Assembly (NCBI GenBank): GCA_020091685.1
Contig: CM034606.1
Coordinates: forward strand, 16,089,695-16,153,694
Direction of reading: 5' to 3'
DNA length: 64,000 nt
Source: Lutjanus erythropterus
Lineage: Eukaryota > Chordata > Actinopteri > Lutjaniformes > Lutjanidae
The translations under genes were made by a program, and so were the position numbers. A model generated the notes under the pieces. The model was not told the DNA's origin and did no database searches. It saw only the letters and a program-made list of their open reading frames with translations. This document shows positions 37,569-48,930 of this stretch, piece by piece; position 1 is the first letter of the stretch, and each line of letters begins with the position of its first letter.

Positions 37569-38396
37569 AAACATATAACACCTCACTCTGAACAAAAAAG
37601 AACAAATATTGGTATTTTCCAAATGACTAGATTGGGCATCATACTCGTGTTATTGCTGGTCAAGACACAGTATGGGCTATAACGCGCATGTAAATGTGTG
37701 TGCAGTGCCTCTCCACACATGTCCAATTGCTGCTTTGAACACAAAGCTCTGCAGATGTCAAAGTCTGAAGAAATAACGAGGAAAAATGAGGCGGTGATGA
37801 GGCACGGATGTCAAATTAGCATTCACACACTGCTCTATTGACAAGGTCATCTAAACACAGCTTTATCTCCACCTTCTAGGATCAACTGCTGGGATTCAAT
37901 AGAACCACCCTACTTTGTTGTGTCTTCCCAAGGCAATGTGTGCTGCTGCTCAATATCACTCACAGGAAAAAAAAAGGGAGGAATGGGTGTAAAGCTTAGC
38001 AGCAGGCTGTCAATAGGCAACTATAGAGGGTGTTTCTGGCAAAGGACACTTTATTCAGCCAACACTAAGCTCATGAACACAAAGCGTGAGAGGACATAAA
38101 AGAAATAAGACCTTCTAAGTATCAAGAAAAGATTTTGATGGAGCTTATAAAACTTTATTCTAATCTCAGCGCACAGATTAGCATTATAAAGTTGTGTGTA
38201 ACTGTACGGAGAGTGCTAGAGAGGAGGATGGGGTGAGTTGATGTCATACAGGGAACTGGCTGAAGGGCTGGATAAAAGGCTGTGTGTGTGTTTTCTCCAC
38301 TGAGAGATTCTCAATGGAGGTGGAATGCCACATGCTTCCAGAGGGCAATCTGTCCAGAGCAACTCCTTGGCTCACAGGACGTTCTCGACTCAGCAG

Positions 38397-38415
38397 AGAT
38401 GTGTATAAGAGACAG
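38397..38415 (+). other. Exact 19-bp Tn5 mosaic end (Nextera adapter core), probable assembly artefact
   Basis: AGATGTGTATAAGAGACAG is identical to the Tn5 mosaic end used in transposase-based sequencing libraries. Translated, it gives the DVYKRQ (plus) and SLIHI (minus) signatures well known from contaminated database proteins. It abuts a (AGG)n run at 38416-38435. A natural 19-base match by chance is very unlikely. Bases on the two sides may not be contiguous in the real genome. Confidence 0.93.
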
Positions 38416-38435
38416 AGGAGGAGGAGGAGGAGGAG
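38416..38435. repeat. (AGG)n microsatellite
   Basis: About seven AGG units directly after the Tn5 mosaic end. Low-complexity sequence is a usual place for misjoined reads. Confidence 0.85.
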
Positions 38436-39463
38436 AGAGAAGGACGGAGCTGTGAAGGGAAGAGGATGAAGGAGGGAGGGATTCAAAAGATAGATAGAAA
38501 GAGGGAAATAGTCCGTCCCTCCAGGATTTCACAGGATTTTTGGGGGATTCTTGCAGCCTAAAATGCCTGATTTCATAGCAAGTTTTCTGAAAAATTATGA
38601 TGCATGCTGCTTTGTTTTTAGGCATTTTTTGCAAGTGAAAATTGCAAAAAAATAAGTTGCATTTTTTTGTTTTGTTTTGTGTGTATAATTCATGAAAAAC
38701 ACAACTTGTTTCAAGGAGAGAAAAAACACTATTCTAGTGTTCTAAGTAACTTTACAAAAAAGCTTCAGGATTACAAAATTCTAATAAAAATATTATTTAT
38801 TTGTAAATGAAGAAAATCACCTAGAGAGACTCCACAAAAACCAAAATCTTTTTGGAGGTGAACCTCAGACAAAATAGTAAGTACAAAATCGTAAAAGTGC
38901 AGAGACCATTGATAAATGTCAATAAAAATGACAAACCTTGTTTTCTTTTCAGTAAATGAAAAATACAAAAACAGCGGTAAATAATAAAACACTGAGTCTA
39001 TTCATTGAGATGTGCATGTATGATGTTTGTGCGGGGGACTGCTATGATTGGTGAAAGTCTCGGGAAGCAAAGATTATTGGTCAGGTTTGCAGAAAAGTTG
39101 CAATGATTGGACAGAATTGCAAGGTTGTGCAGAATTCACAGGGATTGGATGAATTTGTGTTACTTGTTGTGATCGCAAAACTGCAACTTCCTGGTGGGAA
39201 TGAATCGTTCATTCAACCCCAACAAATCATCACTGTGCATATTCATCATTGATTATTATGCATAGGAACTGACAAACTGTGCTGTGTTTTTGCTACCATT
39301 TTCTTTCATAAACTAAAGGTCTGTTTCTCTCAAATTTGGCTCACAGACTTGAAAAAATCCTTGGGCGGGTCATGACTTTGTCGTCATGGGGGAAAAAAAT
39401 TGGTATCTGTATCCCTATGTGAAATAAAGCCAATTCAGTGCCTAATAAATGCCTTTTTTTCAA

Positions 39464-39726
39464 GGTAAAACTGCAAGTGGCCTTTTATTGTGACCAGTCC
39501 AAGGTACACCTGTGCAATAATCCTGCTGTTTAATCAGCATTTCTATCTGCCACACTTGTCAGGTGCAGGTGGATGGATTATCTTGGCAAATGGTCACAAA
39601 CAAATTTGAGAAAAGAATTTGAGAGAAATAGACCTTTTGTGTGCACAGAGGAAGTCTTAGATTTTTCACTTTAACTCATGAAAATGGGAGCAAAAAGTGT
39701 TAATGTTTACATTTTGTTTAGTGCAG
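39464..39726 (+). mobile_element. Long terminal inverted repeat of a Tc1/mariner-like element
   Basis: GGCCTTTTATTGTGACCAG, CACACCTGTGCAATAATC, GGATGGATTATCTTGGCAAA, TTTGAGAGAAATAGACC and ACTCATGAAAATGGGAGC follow the order of the roughly 200-bp inverted end of a teleost Tc1-like transposon. It ends near GTTTAGTGCAG. The transposase and the other end are missing. Confidence 0.72.
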
Positions 39727-40154
39727 GACATATGAACATACATTGTGCAGAGAATAATGAGTGGAATCTTTAAGCTGTTTGATGCCGATGCTTTGTATGT
39801 TCTCTCAGTCTGGAGATGAAACAGAGTGTGTGTATATAGACTATACTGTACATACACACACACAAACCCTACAAGTCCATTCACGCTCTTTGAAAACATA
39901 TGCTTGTTTTGGATCTATGCAAATCAGGAGTGCATCTGCTCTGCCATCATTCAGGTAGCAAACAAACTGAGCCACAGATGGACTAAAAACAGAAACCATC
40001 AGCAAAAGACCAGAAACCACACCATCTGCACACCTCTTGCAAAACAGACAACAAACTCCACTGAAGACCATCTCCACTTGGCTTCACACAAAGGAGGCAG
40101 CGGACCCACCAGCAAGGGTGTGGATGGAAGTGGAAGTTTTTTTGGGGTGCCTAC
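39727..40154. other. Gene-free stretch, intron side of the upstream first exon
   Basis: Sequence immediately 3' (minus strand) of the donor at 40154. A plus-strand 150-codon frame (39826-40278) runs antisense across the exon and has no recognised domain. Confidence 0.45.
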
Positions 40155-40242
40155 CTTGGGTGAGCGTTCCCATGAGGAAGTGGTAGAAATAGCGAGCCAC
40201 CTTGGTGAGCTGCCTCTTGCACCTTTTCCTGCACTGGCTCAT
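40155..40242 (-). CDS. kcnip4: Alternative first coding exon of a KChIP (Cys/Arg/Lys-rich N-terminus)
   Basis: It encodes 29 residues plus one base: MSQCRKRCKRQLTKVARY at the start and HFLMGTLTQ at the end, then the donor CAAG|GTAGGC. As in the other first exons, one G is left over and becomes Asp with exon 2, giving ...TLTQD. This corresponds to the KChIP N-termini MSGCSKRCK...GTLSKD (KCNIP1), MNQCPRRCR...GSLSPD (KCNIP2) and MSGCRKRCKRE...GSLHTD (KCNIP4), recalled from memory; the CRKRCKR run favours KCNIP4. The two Cys resemble palmitoylation sites in a basic amphipathic segment, so peripheral membrane attachment is likely. There is no upstream in-frame Met close by. KChIPs are EF-hand calcium sensors that bind Kv4 channel N-termini and control surface expression and inactivation. 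This is the most 5' of the three exons seen. Confidence 0.9.
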
Positions 40243-40366
40243 CTTGGTGCAGCTGTGTGCAGCTGGAGGTGGAGGTGATGATAGAGATGGTAGTCGGCTA
40301 CAGTCTGCCGGGGGAAGCAAGCTCTCAAGGTAGGCAGGAGGGGAGGAACAGAGCACTGTGAGTGGA

Positions 40367-40399
40367 GTGTGTGTGTGTGTGTATAGGTGTGTGTGTGTG
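40367..40399. repeat. (GT)n microsatellite in the probable 5' UTR or proximal promoter
   Basis: GT units with one ATAG interruption, about 125-155 bases upstream of the minus-strand ATG at 40242. Length changes here could affect expression (inference). Confidence 0.9.
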
Positions 40400-40469
40400 G
40401 AAGTCTGATTGCCGCTGCCTCTCGTCTCCTCCTCACTCACCCCCTTCTCTTGCCTCTCTCTGCCGTCCT

Positions 40470-40625
40470 CCCCCCCCCCCCTTCTTCTTCTCTCTCCACC
40501 TGTAGGGCGCTGGCTGTCAATCAGCCAGCAGCCTGTCCCCTCCCCCTCACGCTCTGAGAAGCCCCGATCTTGCTCCTCATTGGCTGGGAGTGGAGCGTGG
40601 CGGAAAATTACGGACTGGCGTGCAT
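40470..40625 (-). promoter_or_regulatory. GC-rich putative promoter of the upstream first exon
   Basis: Relative to the minus strand it has CCAAT at 40583-40579, a GGGGGAGGGG Sp1-like box, and a C-run on the plus strand (about 40472-40483). A small hairpin, TGGCTGtcaatCAGCCA, lies at 40511-40527. The start codon is about 340 bases downstream of the CCAAT box. There is no TATA box. A promoter role is inferred from composition and position. Confidence 0.5.
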
Positions 40626-40778
40626 GTGCATGTGTGTGTGTGTGAGCACTATACTATAAGGAGGATGGCTTGAGTGGCAGGTGGTGGTTTTTCTGTAGCT
40701 GCACGCTCCGCACATGTTGTTGATGTTGGTTTTTCCTATTTTTCCTCCACTCAGGCTCATATAGAAGACAGCATCTGA

Positions 40779-40801
40779 GTGTGTGTGTGTGTGTTTGTGT
40801 G

Positions 40802-40841
<40 letters not shown>
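40779..40841. repeat. (GT)n microsatellite
   Basis: Two GT runs separated by a TTTGTGTGACTG interruption. Confidence 0.95.
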
Positions 40842-40842
<1 letters not shown>

Positions 40843-43532
40843 AAGCCAGCAGGAGGTTGAGTAAAGTGACAGAGGAAACAAACCAAACCCATTAATTAGC
40901 ATCACACACCGTCCTGTTCTGTCTGTCGGTTTGTCTCTCGCCAGCTCATTAATGGTATTCATAACACAGAGAGGGAGAAGGACAGAGAGGAGGAGGTGGG
41001 GAGAAGGAGCAAAAAGGAAAAGTGAAGAGACAGATAAGGGAGGTGGAGAGGGGGCAAAAAGGGGTAATGCATAATTAATATCTTTCCCTCCTCTCTACCG
41101 TGTGGTAAAATTTAAAAACGAGAGGAAGAAGCTTGACAGGAGAGGAGAGGCTGTTGGACAAATACCAGCCGCTCACCAGCAGCTGATGAACGGATTAGTA
41201 TCTGCCAGCAGAGAGGGAGGAGAAGAGAGAAGAGGAGGAGCTTTTAAATCATGTGACATTGAGAAAGAAAGGTATTTATGTAAAGCTTTATCATTCTGCT
41301 TCCCTCACCATGCTCGCAGAGTCACTAAACAAGGAAACACACTCACCTCGTTTTCCCTGCTGACACATTTTGTTGTTTCCACCTCTACAACTCCCACATT
41401 ACCCTACTAAACTGCTGCCACTCCACCTTTATCCCCTCTCCTTCTCCCTGATGCTGAATTAAAAGTGATTACCGTTACCACAGCAACGCCCGACTCCATG
41501 GATTTTTCTGGTAGTCTGAGTGGCAGACACACACACACGCTTACATCCACGCACACACCTGTCTGTTCTTTAGGTCAGAGAGAAAATCAATCAGACGTCA
41601 GGCAGATGCTACCTCTAAACGATCTCTTTCTACAGGTCCCGTGCTTTCATTCTCATTTAGGAGACACACAGAGGGGTCAGAGCACAGGTGAGCGTTTGAC
41701 AGCGAGCTGCTCTCGACTCTTAAGTGTTGATGCAACGCTGCCAGGCTGAGTAAAGAGCCCTGACATAATAAACAAGTCACACTGAAGGATTTGATAGTTG
41801 GACTCAGAGCAAAGGGACTTAAGAACATGTGGGAGAGCAGATGGGAAAGGTTTTTCCGATTCTGTATTAAAGATCGAATGAGGATTACTTACTAATTATT
41901 AACTCTGACTCTTGGCTTCTTGGTTCAGGGGTCTCTAATGATTCAAGTCAGGATTAATTCCCTTACTCTTGAGTGTGACTGGCGGGTTTCCTACATGAAC
42001 CACTAAGCAGTGTGTGTGAGGTTTTCATTGGTGACTTGTCAGACATGTCAGTGTGGCTACAATGAATGTTTCTATACTAACCATGGATCAAGTTTATCAA
42101 TGAGTTGCATGCTGGTCCTGCAAATGTTCCAAAACAGAAGCCTTGATAAGAAATATACAGCTTTTTGTCCAGTAAAATGCTTTTAATTTTAAATAAATAC
42201 AGGAAGTGTTGAGTTTGTAGTAATTGAGTCATTTTAACAGGGTAGCTTTGTATTTCTGCGACTGACAAAATGTAGTTGGCTATCTACCTTCCTAAAATAG
42301 CAAACAGATATGATAAGCATGAGTGACATGGCAGTTATTAGAGACAGGGTTATATTAGAGTTGTACTGGAAAGGAAAGAATATGGGGTTGTGTGAGAGTT
42401 TTTAAGCAGATGCTTGAATATAATTTTTCTATTTTAAAATCTGGAGCATCATCAGCTTGGATAACCATTCTAGATGGTGTGTTTTGAATTCAATCCACGT
42501 TCACTGGAGGCCACACAGCGTGAGTAACAGATGTAGAGAAATCATGATGCGCATGCTGCTGTTTCTGGTTGTTAAACATGTGACAGTGACACCATCTCAG
42601 CTGAGAACTGTCTCAAGTTCTTCATCTGTTTTCATGACTCGTAGGCATTAATCCCGATCTCACATTTTTACTGAATATCTAATGATAACGACTGACATCT
42701 GATCAATCTGGGCATCCCTGACAATAACAGTATATTATTCTTATATTGGTCCTACTCCTCCACATTAGATCAAACAAAACTCTTTAAATGACGCTGTAAT
42801 TGTAATTTGCTAGGCACCATTAACTGGAGCATAATGACCAACTAAGCTAAGAAATGACACTGGATGTTTTCATAGTTCATCTTTGAAGAAGGCTTGAGGA
42901 AAGTCCAGCTTTACCACACAGTGGAGAACCAAATAAAGCAGCTCACAGTGGATCTCACTCACTACAGGTATATTCTTGTTGATGTTGGTGGGCAAGTGGA
43001 GCAGACAGCAGTCAGCTGGACTTGTCTGCTCCCTGCAGCCCCTGTCTTCATCATCCTGCCAGTATACTGTGTTACTGACTCTGACATGGACATGTTACGA
43101 AATATTAAGCAATCCTACTGCACTGCTCAACTCCAGCGGCAGATTTAGCCATGAGAGATGCCTCCTATAGTGAAGAGGAAACAACAATGCAATATTAACG
43201 AGTACTGAGGACATTTATAGCCAGGCTAATTCATGTAAATTAAGCTGTAAAATGTCAAAATATCCCCATGATCAATATAATCTATATAGCGTCAATAGAT
43301 GATTTGAGGCAGGTGGTGATCAGAAGGATTACAGCCATCAGTGATTGGTGATCTCTTTGTTCCGGCTTTAACTCAGCAGGCAGGTTTTCTTAAAGAAATG
43401 TGACTAAAGCAAACAAACTTATAATCGACGCTGTTTACTTTCCTTTTCACACACACACTTTCATGCACACTGCTCTTCTCCCTAAGCCTATGAATAATAG
43501 AGTTTGAGTCTCATTGTAGCTTAAGAAAGAGC
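40842..43532. other. Gene-free stretch, distal intron or intergenic
   Basis: Purine-rich from 40970 to 41060 and 41120 to 41240. No exon recognised on either strand. Confidence 0.4.
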
Positions 43533-43582
43533 TCACACACACACACACACACACACATACACACACACACACGCACACGCAC
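43533..43582. repeat. (CA)n microsatellite
   Basis: CA units with one CATA and two CACG interruptions. Confidence 0.95.
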
Positions 43583-43690
43583 GCTGAGAGCTAAAAGCTG
43601 AAGAAGAACTGAAGCGACAGATTGAGTGATCAGTGTAGCATGAAGGATTACAGACTTGCACTGGTGGCTGTTACAACACACCATCTCCTG

Positions 43691-43691
<1 letters not shown>

Positions 43692-43747
<56 letters not shown>
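43692..43747. repeat. (CA)n microsatellite
   Basis: About 27 uninterrupted CA units, only 110 bp from the previous CA run. Confidence 0.97.
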
Positions 43748-43749
<2 letters not shown>

Positions 43750-46170
43750 CATGCGTACACACAGGAGATCAGGGTGTATGATCTGATGGTAAAAGGTTAA
43801 AGTTTAATAAAGCTCGCTTTGTTCTCAAGATATATGGCTATATGTGTAAATTTAAAGCAAGACCAGCACACTAGTGCACTGCATAATGCATATAGAGCGC
43901 TGAAAGTCAGAATAAATATTAAAACCCAAAGTAAAATGTTAAAACAGTGAAATAATTACTTAAAAAGATGATAAGAGAAATGAACAGACTTGTGAGGACG
44001 ATGATTTCTACCTGAGTATCGTGCATCATGGAGAACTTTCAGGTTCTGTTTGTGTCGGTGCATATCAGCAGACTTCAGAGGACTGTGTGTATGAACGCTT
44101 TGTAAAACAGCGAGTATTAGATCATTTAATAATGTAGACATTTCTCACTTCGTCCTGAGTCCAGGTTTCATCTCTGCTAGTCCATATTTCGGTAGTAAAC
44201 ACTCTACTAGTTCACCAGTATCCAAAACAGGAAGACAAAAAGTTTTTTAACCAGTGAAATGACACACACAATGCTATGCTTCTGTAAATGGTTTGAATGT
44301 TATTCACACCAGAAATAACCGCTTCACAGTTCTTTTGACAGCGACACAAGACCACCCCCAGAGAGTGGCTAATTGGTTCATGCCACAGTTCAAGTGTGCC
44401 GTCCACACCAACCCAAACAACCCAAACACAAAGGGGGCACATGCTCCAGGGTTCAGTTCAGCCGGACTCAGCGAGGCTGGTGTGAAGCCGCCCAAATATT
44501 CAGTCAAAAATACTGGAGAACATAAATGCTTTTAAATCTGCTTTGAACACCAGACTCTGACTCTGAACACGCAATAATCAAGTGATCTTGACTCAGCGTG
44601 ACAGAGTCAGTCAGTCTTGATAATACTGGAATCTTTCTGCCCTCGGCACCATTTCACATCATGTCGGATATTTTTAAAAGAAAAAAAGAAAAAAACTCCC
44701 GCATGTCTTTGAGTTCTTACTCACAGCCTGAAACTGTCATGCTGCGGCACTGTTTTTGTTCCTGTGTGTTGAAAATCTGCAATACAGTTTTTTTTTTCAA
44801 CCTTTTTTAAAATTTTCCTTTTAAGAGGTGCAGTCATACAGTATACAGTCACAGGCTCAGAGACACAACACAAGAATAAACGGCTTTAGGGGGCAGTCCA
44901 TGAGTTTTGGCAGCTTCTAAACATCCACACATAGTTCCCAAAAGCAGGGATGAATACTGACTTTCATCCATGAACCCAGAGAAAACAGGTTAATACGCAA
45001 AGAAGAAAAAATAACATATTTTTAATATTTATATTAGGAGAAAAGAAAGCCATAAGTTGTTACACGCTCACCTGAAAAAATATGAAGTGTCTGGGGACCA
45101 TCTGGTCAAGAATACAGCTGTTTTTAGCTGTAACCTTGCAGTTGTTTTCCATTTAGTAAACCTTGTAAAAGCTATATTATGTAATATATCAGCATTAACT
45201 TCTAAAACACTAGACATATGTTACATATTTGTTGAGTTGTGAACTTAAATTGTCCCAAATGTTTCCAAGAATGTTCAAACACGGAGAAATCCATACTTTA
45301 TTCCAGGTAACAATGTGTTTGCTACCAGCTGTTTGCTAGCTAGCGGCTATAACTTATGTCAAAGAGTGAAGAAAGAAGTAGGCTAATGTGACTAAACGTA
45401 AATTGAATAAATATTTAATATTACCTCTTTTGTGTTCAGGATTTCTGCCTGTAATATTCCTGATATAGGAAAGATGCTTCTATGGGCAGTTCTATATCAA
45501 AACATTTCTTTTTATAAATTTTGCCAATACTCTAATAATTTTGGACAGTCCTGAAAAACCTCATCTTGACTTTGCAATTGCATTTCTTCCAAGTGAGGCT
45601 GTGTGTTATTTTACGTTTCTCTCCGCATAATAATTCACAGTTTTTATCAGAAATACAATACAGTTTTTAATCACAGTTTATGTAGTTACTGCTCACACAC
45701 AATCTCTGGAACTGAACATCGTATCTGATCAACTCCTAGTTTTGGCATCAGAGCAGAGCTGTGTGAAATAGCAGCACAGCTGGTAAAACGAAAGGCAGGA
45801 CGGAAATATTGATGTTTACTTTACTAGTGCACACTAATATCACAGATGTTTGACATCTGATGCCAGATGCTGAATTTGTCAGATCACTGTTGTTCACTGA
45901 TTAAAAAGAAAAATGGATGTTATCTTGGAGGATTTTTTCTGTCTTGTGCCCCTTTTAGTGTGAAGGGTCCAAGTAAATTGCCATTTTCTTTCAGGTTTAG
46001 GACCATAAATTTGATTCAGACTTGAAGTCAGAATTATCTTTGCCTTCTCTGTGAATGTTAGCTGTCAGTTGTGGTGTCCTGATCACAGAAAAACTCAACA
46101 TTTCCAGCCCCAAACTCTGTCACCTTCAGTCCTGACACTGTGGATAAAGCACGTCAGATGCTGTTAACAG
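43748..46170. other. Gene-free stretch
   Basis: Bases about 44295-44490 have balanced composition and phrases (CACACCAGAAATAACCGC, GAGGCTGGTGTGAAGCCG) that recall a teleost interspersed repeat; this is not firm. The rest is AT-rich without an exon. Confidence 0.4.
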
Positions 46171-46250
46171 AGGATGTAGAAGTTTGTTTGCCACAATGAG
46201 GCATCATCAGTTGAGCCAATCATAAGCAGCGGTAATATTATATCATTTAA
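46171..46250. repeat. Diverged direct duplication, left copy
   Basis: AGGATGTAGAAGTTTGTTTG and GCCACAATGAGGCATCATCA recur about 303 bp downstream from 46474, with scattered differences. Further shared words (AGCAGYGRTAA, AATTA) extend the match to roughly 80 bp. The two copies flank the MITE at 46247-46456. Confidence 0.7.
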
Positions 46251-46456
46251 CCATTATAAATATAAGTTTATGCAATATTTAGAATACTTTTTACCACTTT
46301 ACTTTGCCATCAGACAGCCTTTTCTGATGGAAAACTAATAAGCAAAATAAGTCATTTTGCACACAGGAGTTGCTGGCCTACCACTGCCTGATCTGAGAGT
46401 TTGTTTGTGTTATTGTGTGACTTTGGTGGTTTAAAAGGACAGTTGGATTCACAGTT
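46247..46456. mobile_element. TTAA fold-back MITE family, single arm
   Basis: AATATTTAGAATACTTTTTACC, TTTGCCATCAGACAGCC, GGAGTTGCTGGCCTA, GAGAGTTTGTTTGTGTTA and TTAAAAGGACAGTTGGATTC follow the order of one arm in the other copies. The outer left end is missing. Confidence 0.7.
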
Positions 46457-46473
46457 ACATGACAGGCTTACGG

Positions 46474-46555
46474 AGGATGTAGAGAAGCTTGTCTGCCACA
46501 CTGAGGCGCCATCAGTCGTGCCAAACAGACAGAGAAACAGAAATAGAAAGAAGCA
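46474..46555. repeat. Diverged direct duplication, right copy
   Basis: AGGATGTAGAGAAGCTTGTC and GCCACACTGAGGCGCCATCA correspond to the left copy at 46171. Confidence 0.7.
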
Positions 46556-47447
46556 GTGATAAAATTACACAATGTCAGGATTAGCCGACTGTTATCAAGC
46601 AGGAAGATGAAGATTTTCAACGGGGGGAGTGAAGGAGGTGATTAGAAGAAGTAGAATGAGGGGTGTGACCGCTCGAGAATGAGAGATCTACATGTGTTGT
46701 TGTTCTTTGAAACACCGTGACACATGTCCAGGATTTGTGCCAAGACTCAGTAGCAGGGTATGTCTGTGTGTTTACGTGTGTGTTTTTTCCATGCAGGAGT
46801 CTGAGTCATTGCCTCCAAATGTCCAGGGTGTGAACCTAGCAGAGCCAAATCCAGGCTGCACTCCATTAGCAACTATTACCAAGAAACAAAACAGAAACAA
46901 AGAACACAACACCTCACGCGATGGGCCCTTTTAACACCAATTATCAGCGGACAAAACCTTTTGTATTGAGCTCTGATATATCAATTAAGACTTCAATCAA
47001 ATGCCGGCAGCTCTTAATTGTATTCATGCGACGAGTAAAAATAGTGCCAGTCTTAAAATGTCAGCGAAGTGATCAAAACACATAAAAATGGACGGACAGG
47101 GAGGGAGGAAAGAATGAAGAATATGCTGGCAGACAAACAGAGAGGTCAAACAGACAAGAGGAAAAATGAGTTGAGTAGCAGGCAGACCTGCAGCGCCACT
47201 GACCTGACAGTGAAGCTCCAGTTCTGCAGGCTGTGTGAGCAACTGGATCCATCATTAAGATGGAGACCCTGGAGGCCTAAGACCCGACCTGACCGTGAAG
47301 TCGCTGTCAGAAACATCATCAAGCAGCTTGGAAATCTGGGGCTCTTTTGACAGGTCAACAGGAGGATAAATCCACCTGATCTACTGCCTGTTTAACTCAT
47401 CTGCTTCCCTCTTTTCATTTGACACAATTCAAACCTTGATTAGTATA
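46556..47447. other. Gene-free stretch
   Basis: No supported exon. Overlapping frames on both strands between 47024 and 47358 have no recognisable protein. Confidence 0.4.
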
Positions 47448-48104
47448 TTAAACAGATAGTTCAGCTTATTTGATGTGGGCTTACATGAAGTACTTCCTAG
47501 AGAGGAACACTAGCATGGAAGGGTCAGGACAGGGTCAGCAACAAAATGTATTTTAGCCACTTAAAAAGGATGGACCCAAAATTTTTTTGTTTGCTATATT
47601 CAGAATATTTGGACAGCTATACCTTGCTGTGAGGCAGCTTTTCCTGACAGGGACACGCCATTATATAAGCCAAATGTTGCTCTCACCAAACCTACCGAAC
47701 TCCATAGGTTGTACACACAGGAGTTGCTGGTCTTCCACTGCCTCAATCTGTTAGTTTGTTCATGCTATTAATTTTACGTGGGCTCTTGTCAAACTCAGTC
47801 AAGTGACTGGTTTACACTGCAGGTGCTGGCTGATCCAGTTTTATTGTGCACGTGCAACATGGAACAACATGCACATCAGTTTAAAGCTTCCCTCATTTTT
47901 ATTCATGGGGCAATTTAAATCTTAAGCTGTATCACAGTTTACCTCCATATGTTATTGTTTTATCTGATTCAAACACCTTAAACTGTTTTTATGTACTATT
48001 AAAGTTTTACTGTGGCTTTTATTGTTCCTATACTTCTTAGGTAATACACTGTTGATAAGTACCTCATATAACCCCGCTTCAAAAAATCTAGACTATCTCT
48101 TTAA
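47448..48104. mobile_element. TTAA-flanked MITE, fold-back family, both outer ends present
   Basis: It lies between TTAA at 47448-47451 and TTAA at 48101-48104. The left end ACAGATAGTTCAGCTTATTT and the right end in reverse complement (AGAGATAGTCTAGATTTTTT, then TATGAGGTACTTATCAACAG) form inverted repeats of about 45 bp. One arm, TTCCTGACAGGG...GGAGTTGCTGG, is at 47640-47760. From about 47810 to 48040 the sequence is unrelated to the other copies, an insertion or replaced half. Confidence 0.78.
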
Positions 48105-48604
48105 GTTTTGTACTGACTGACATTCAAATGCAGTGAAAAAAATGTCATGAAAGATTGAGAGTTTGTGTGTCTGTGTTTTGCAAGGGACAACATAATGATT
48201 TTCCATCGATTTAGAGTTGGTGCAGCGCTCTGTGTAGGCTGCCATGTGAGCACAAAGGCACACAGGAATGTTGGAGGGCAGATGTGACACTGACACTCCA
48301 CTCAAGGATCTGGCAAAGACGTACATGCACGTACACACACACACATACACACACACAGATTTGTTTTTAACACTATTTATGTGGCAGGCAAAGGCACCAG
48401 CTGGTGAAACCCACTCAACACTCTATTCACTGAGAACATGTGACTGTGGAGGGAAGGAGAGGAGAAAGGGGAAGAGAGGGAGGAGCAAGAAAGAGGCACA
48501 GGTGGAAACACTCGTCTTCAGGGATGTGCGGTTCAGCCTTAAAGGTGCAATATGGAAGTTCTACAGCCAGGGGTCTCTCACATCAAAACAATAAAACACT
48601 TACT
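48105..48604. other. Gene-free stretch
   Basis: A short CA run lies at about 48331-48357. TTAAAGGTGCAATATGGAAG near 48540 resembles the TTAAAGGAGCAA MITE end. Confidence 0.4.
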
Positions 48605-48930
48605 GCGCATTCCGATATCCATACTAACATACTATTCAGTATTCCACAAAAATATTTAGCATGTCCCAATGCATAGTATGTCAAATGCAGTATGTCAAAA
48701 TACCATGATGTCCTACTGCATCCAGTCCCATTTTGCAAGTCAGCATGCTTTTCTGGCTATTCTGACCCACAATCCTTTCTCATGGGCGTGTGAGCAGGAG
48801 GGTCAAAGTTCAGGGCGTCATCTTATAAAGAAGTGGTATGTCCCAGTAGTATGCATACTACATGAAACGGTACATGCTGCTTTCCTCAGTGTTTACCAAC
48901 TGCTATTGCTGATATGACTCAGGCAAAAAT
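48605..48930. mobile_element. Teleost repeat with AGTATGCATACTAC motifs
   Basis: CGCATTCCGATATCCATACT, CCTACTGCATCCAGTCCC, GACCCACAATCCTTTC, AAGAAGTGGTATGTCCC and AGTAGTATGCATACTACATG occur in the order known from a common teleost non-autonomous DNA element. It is worn and has no coding content. Confidence 0.6.

Larger units (their letters stand above)
37569..39463. other. Gene-free intronic stretch
   Basis: No exon. It contains the adapter-like insert at 38397-38415 and a T-rich, A-rich part at 38600-39000. Confidence 0.4.

Noticed and set aside
38284-38634. Frames containing DVYKRQ and SLIHI
   Set aside because: Artefact peptides of the embedded Tn5 mosaic end, not genes.
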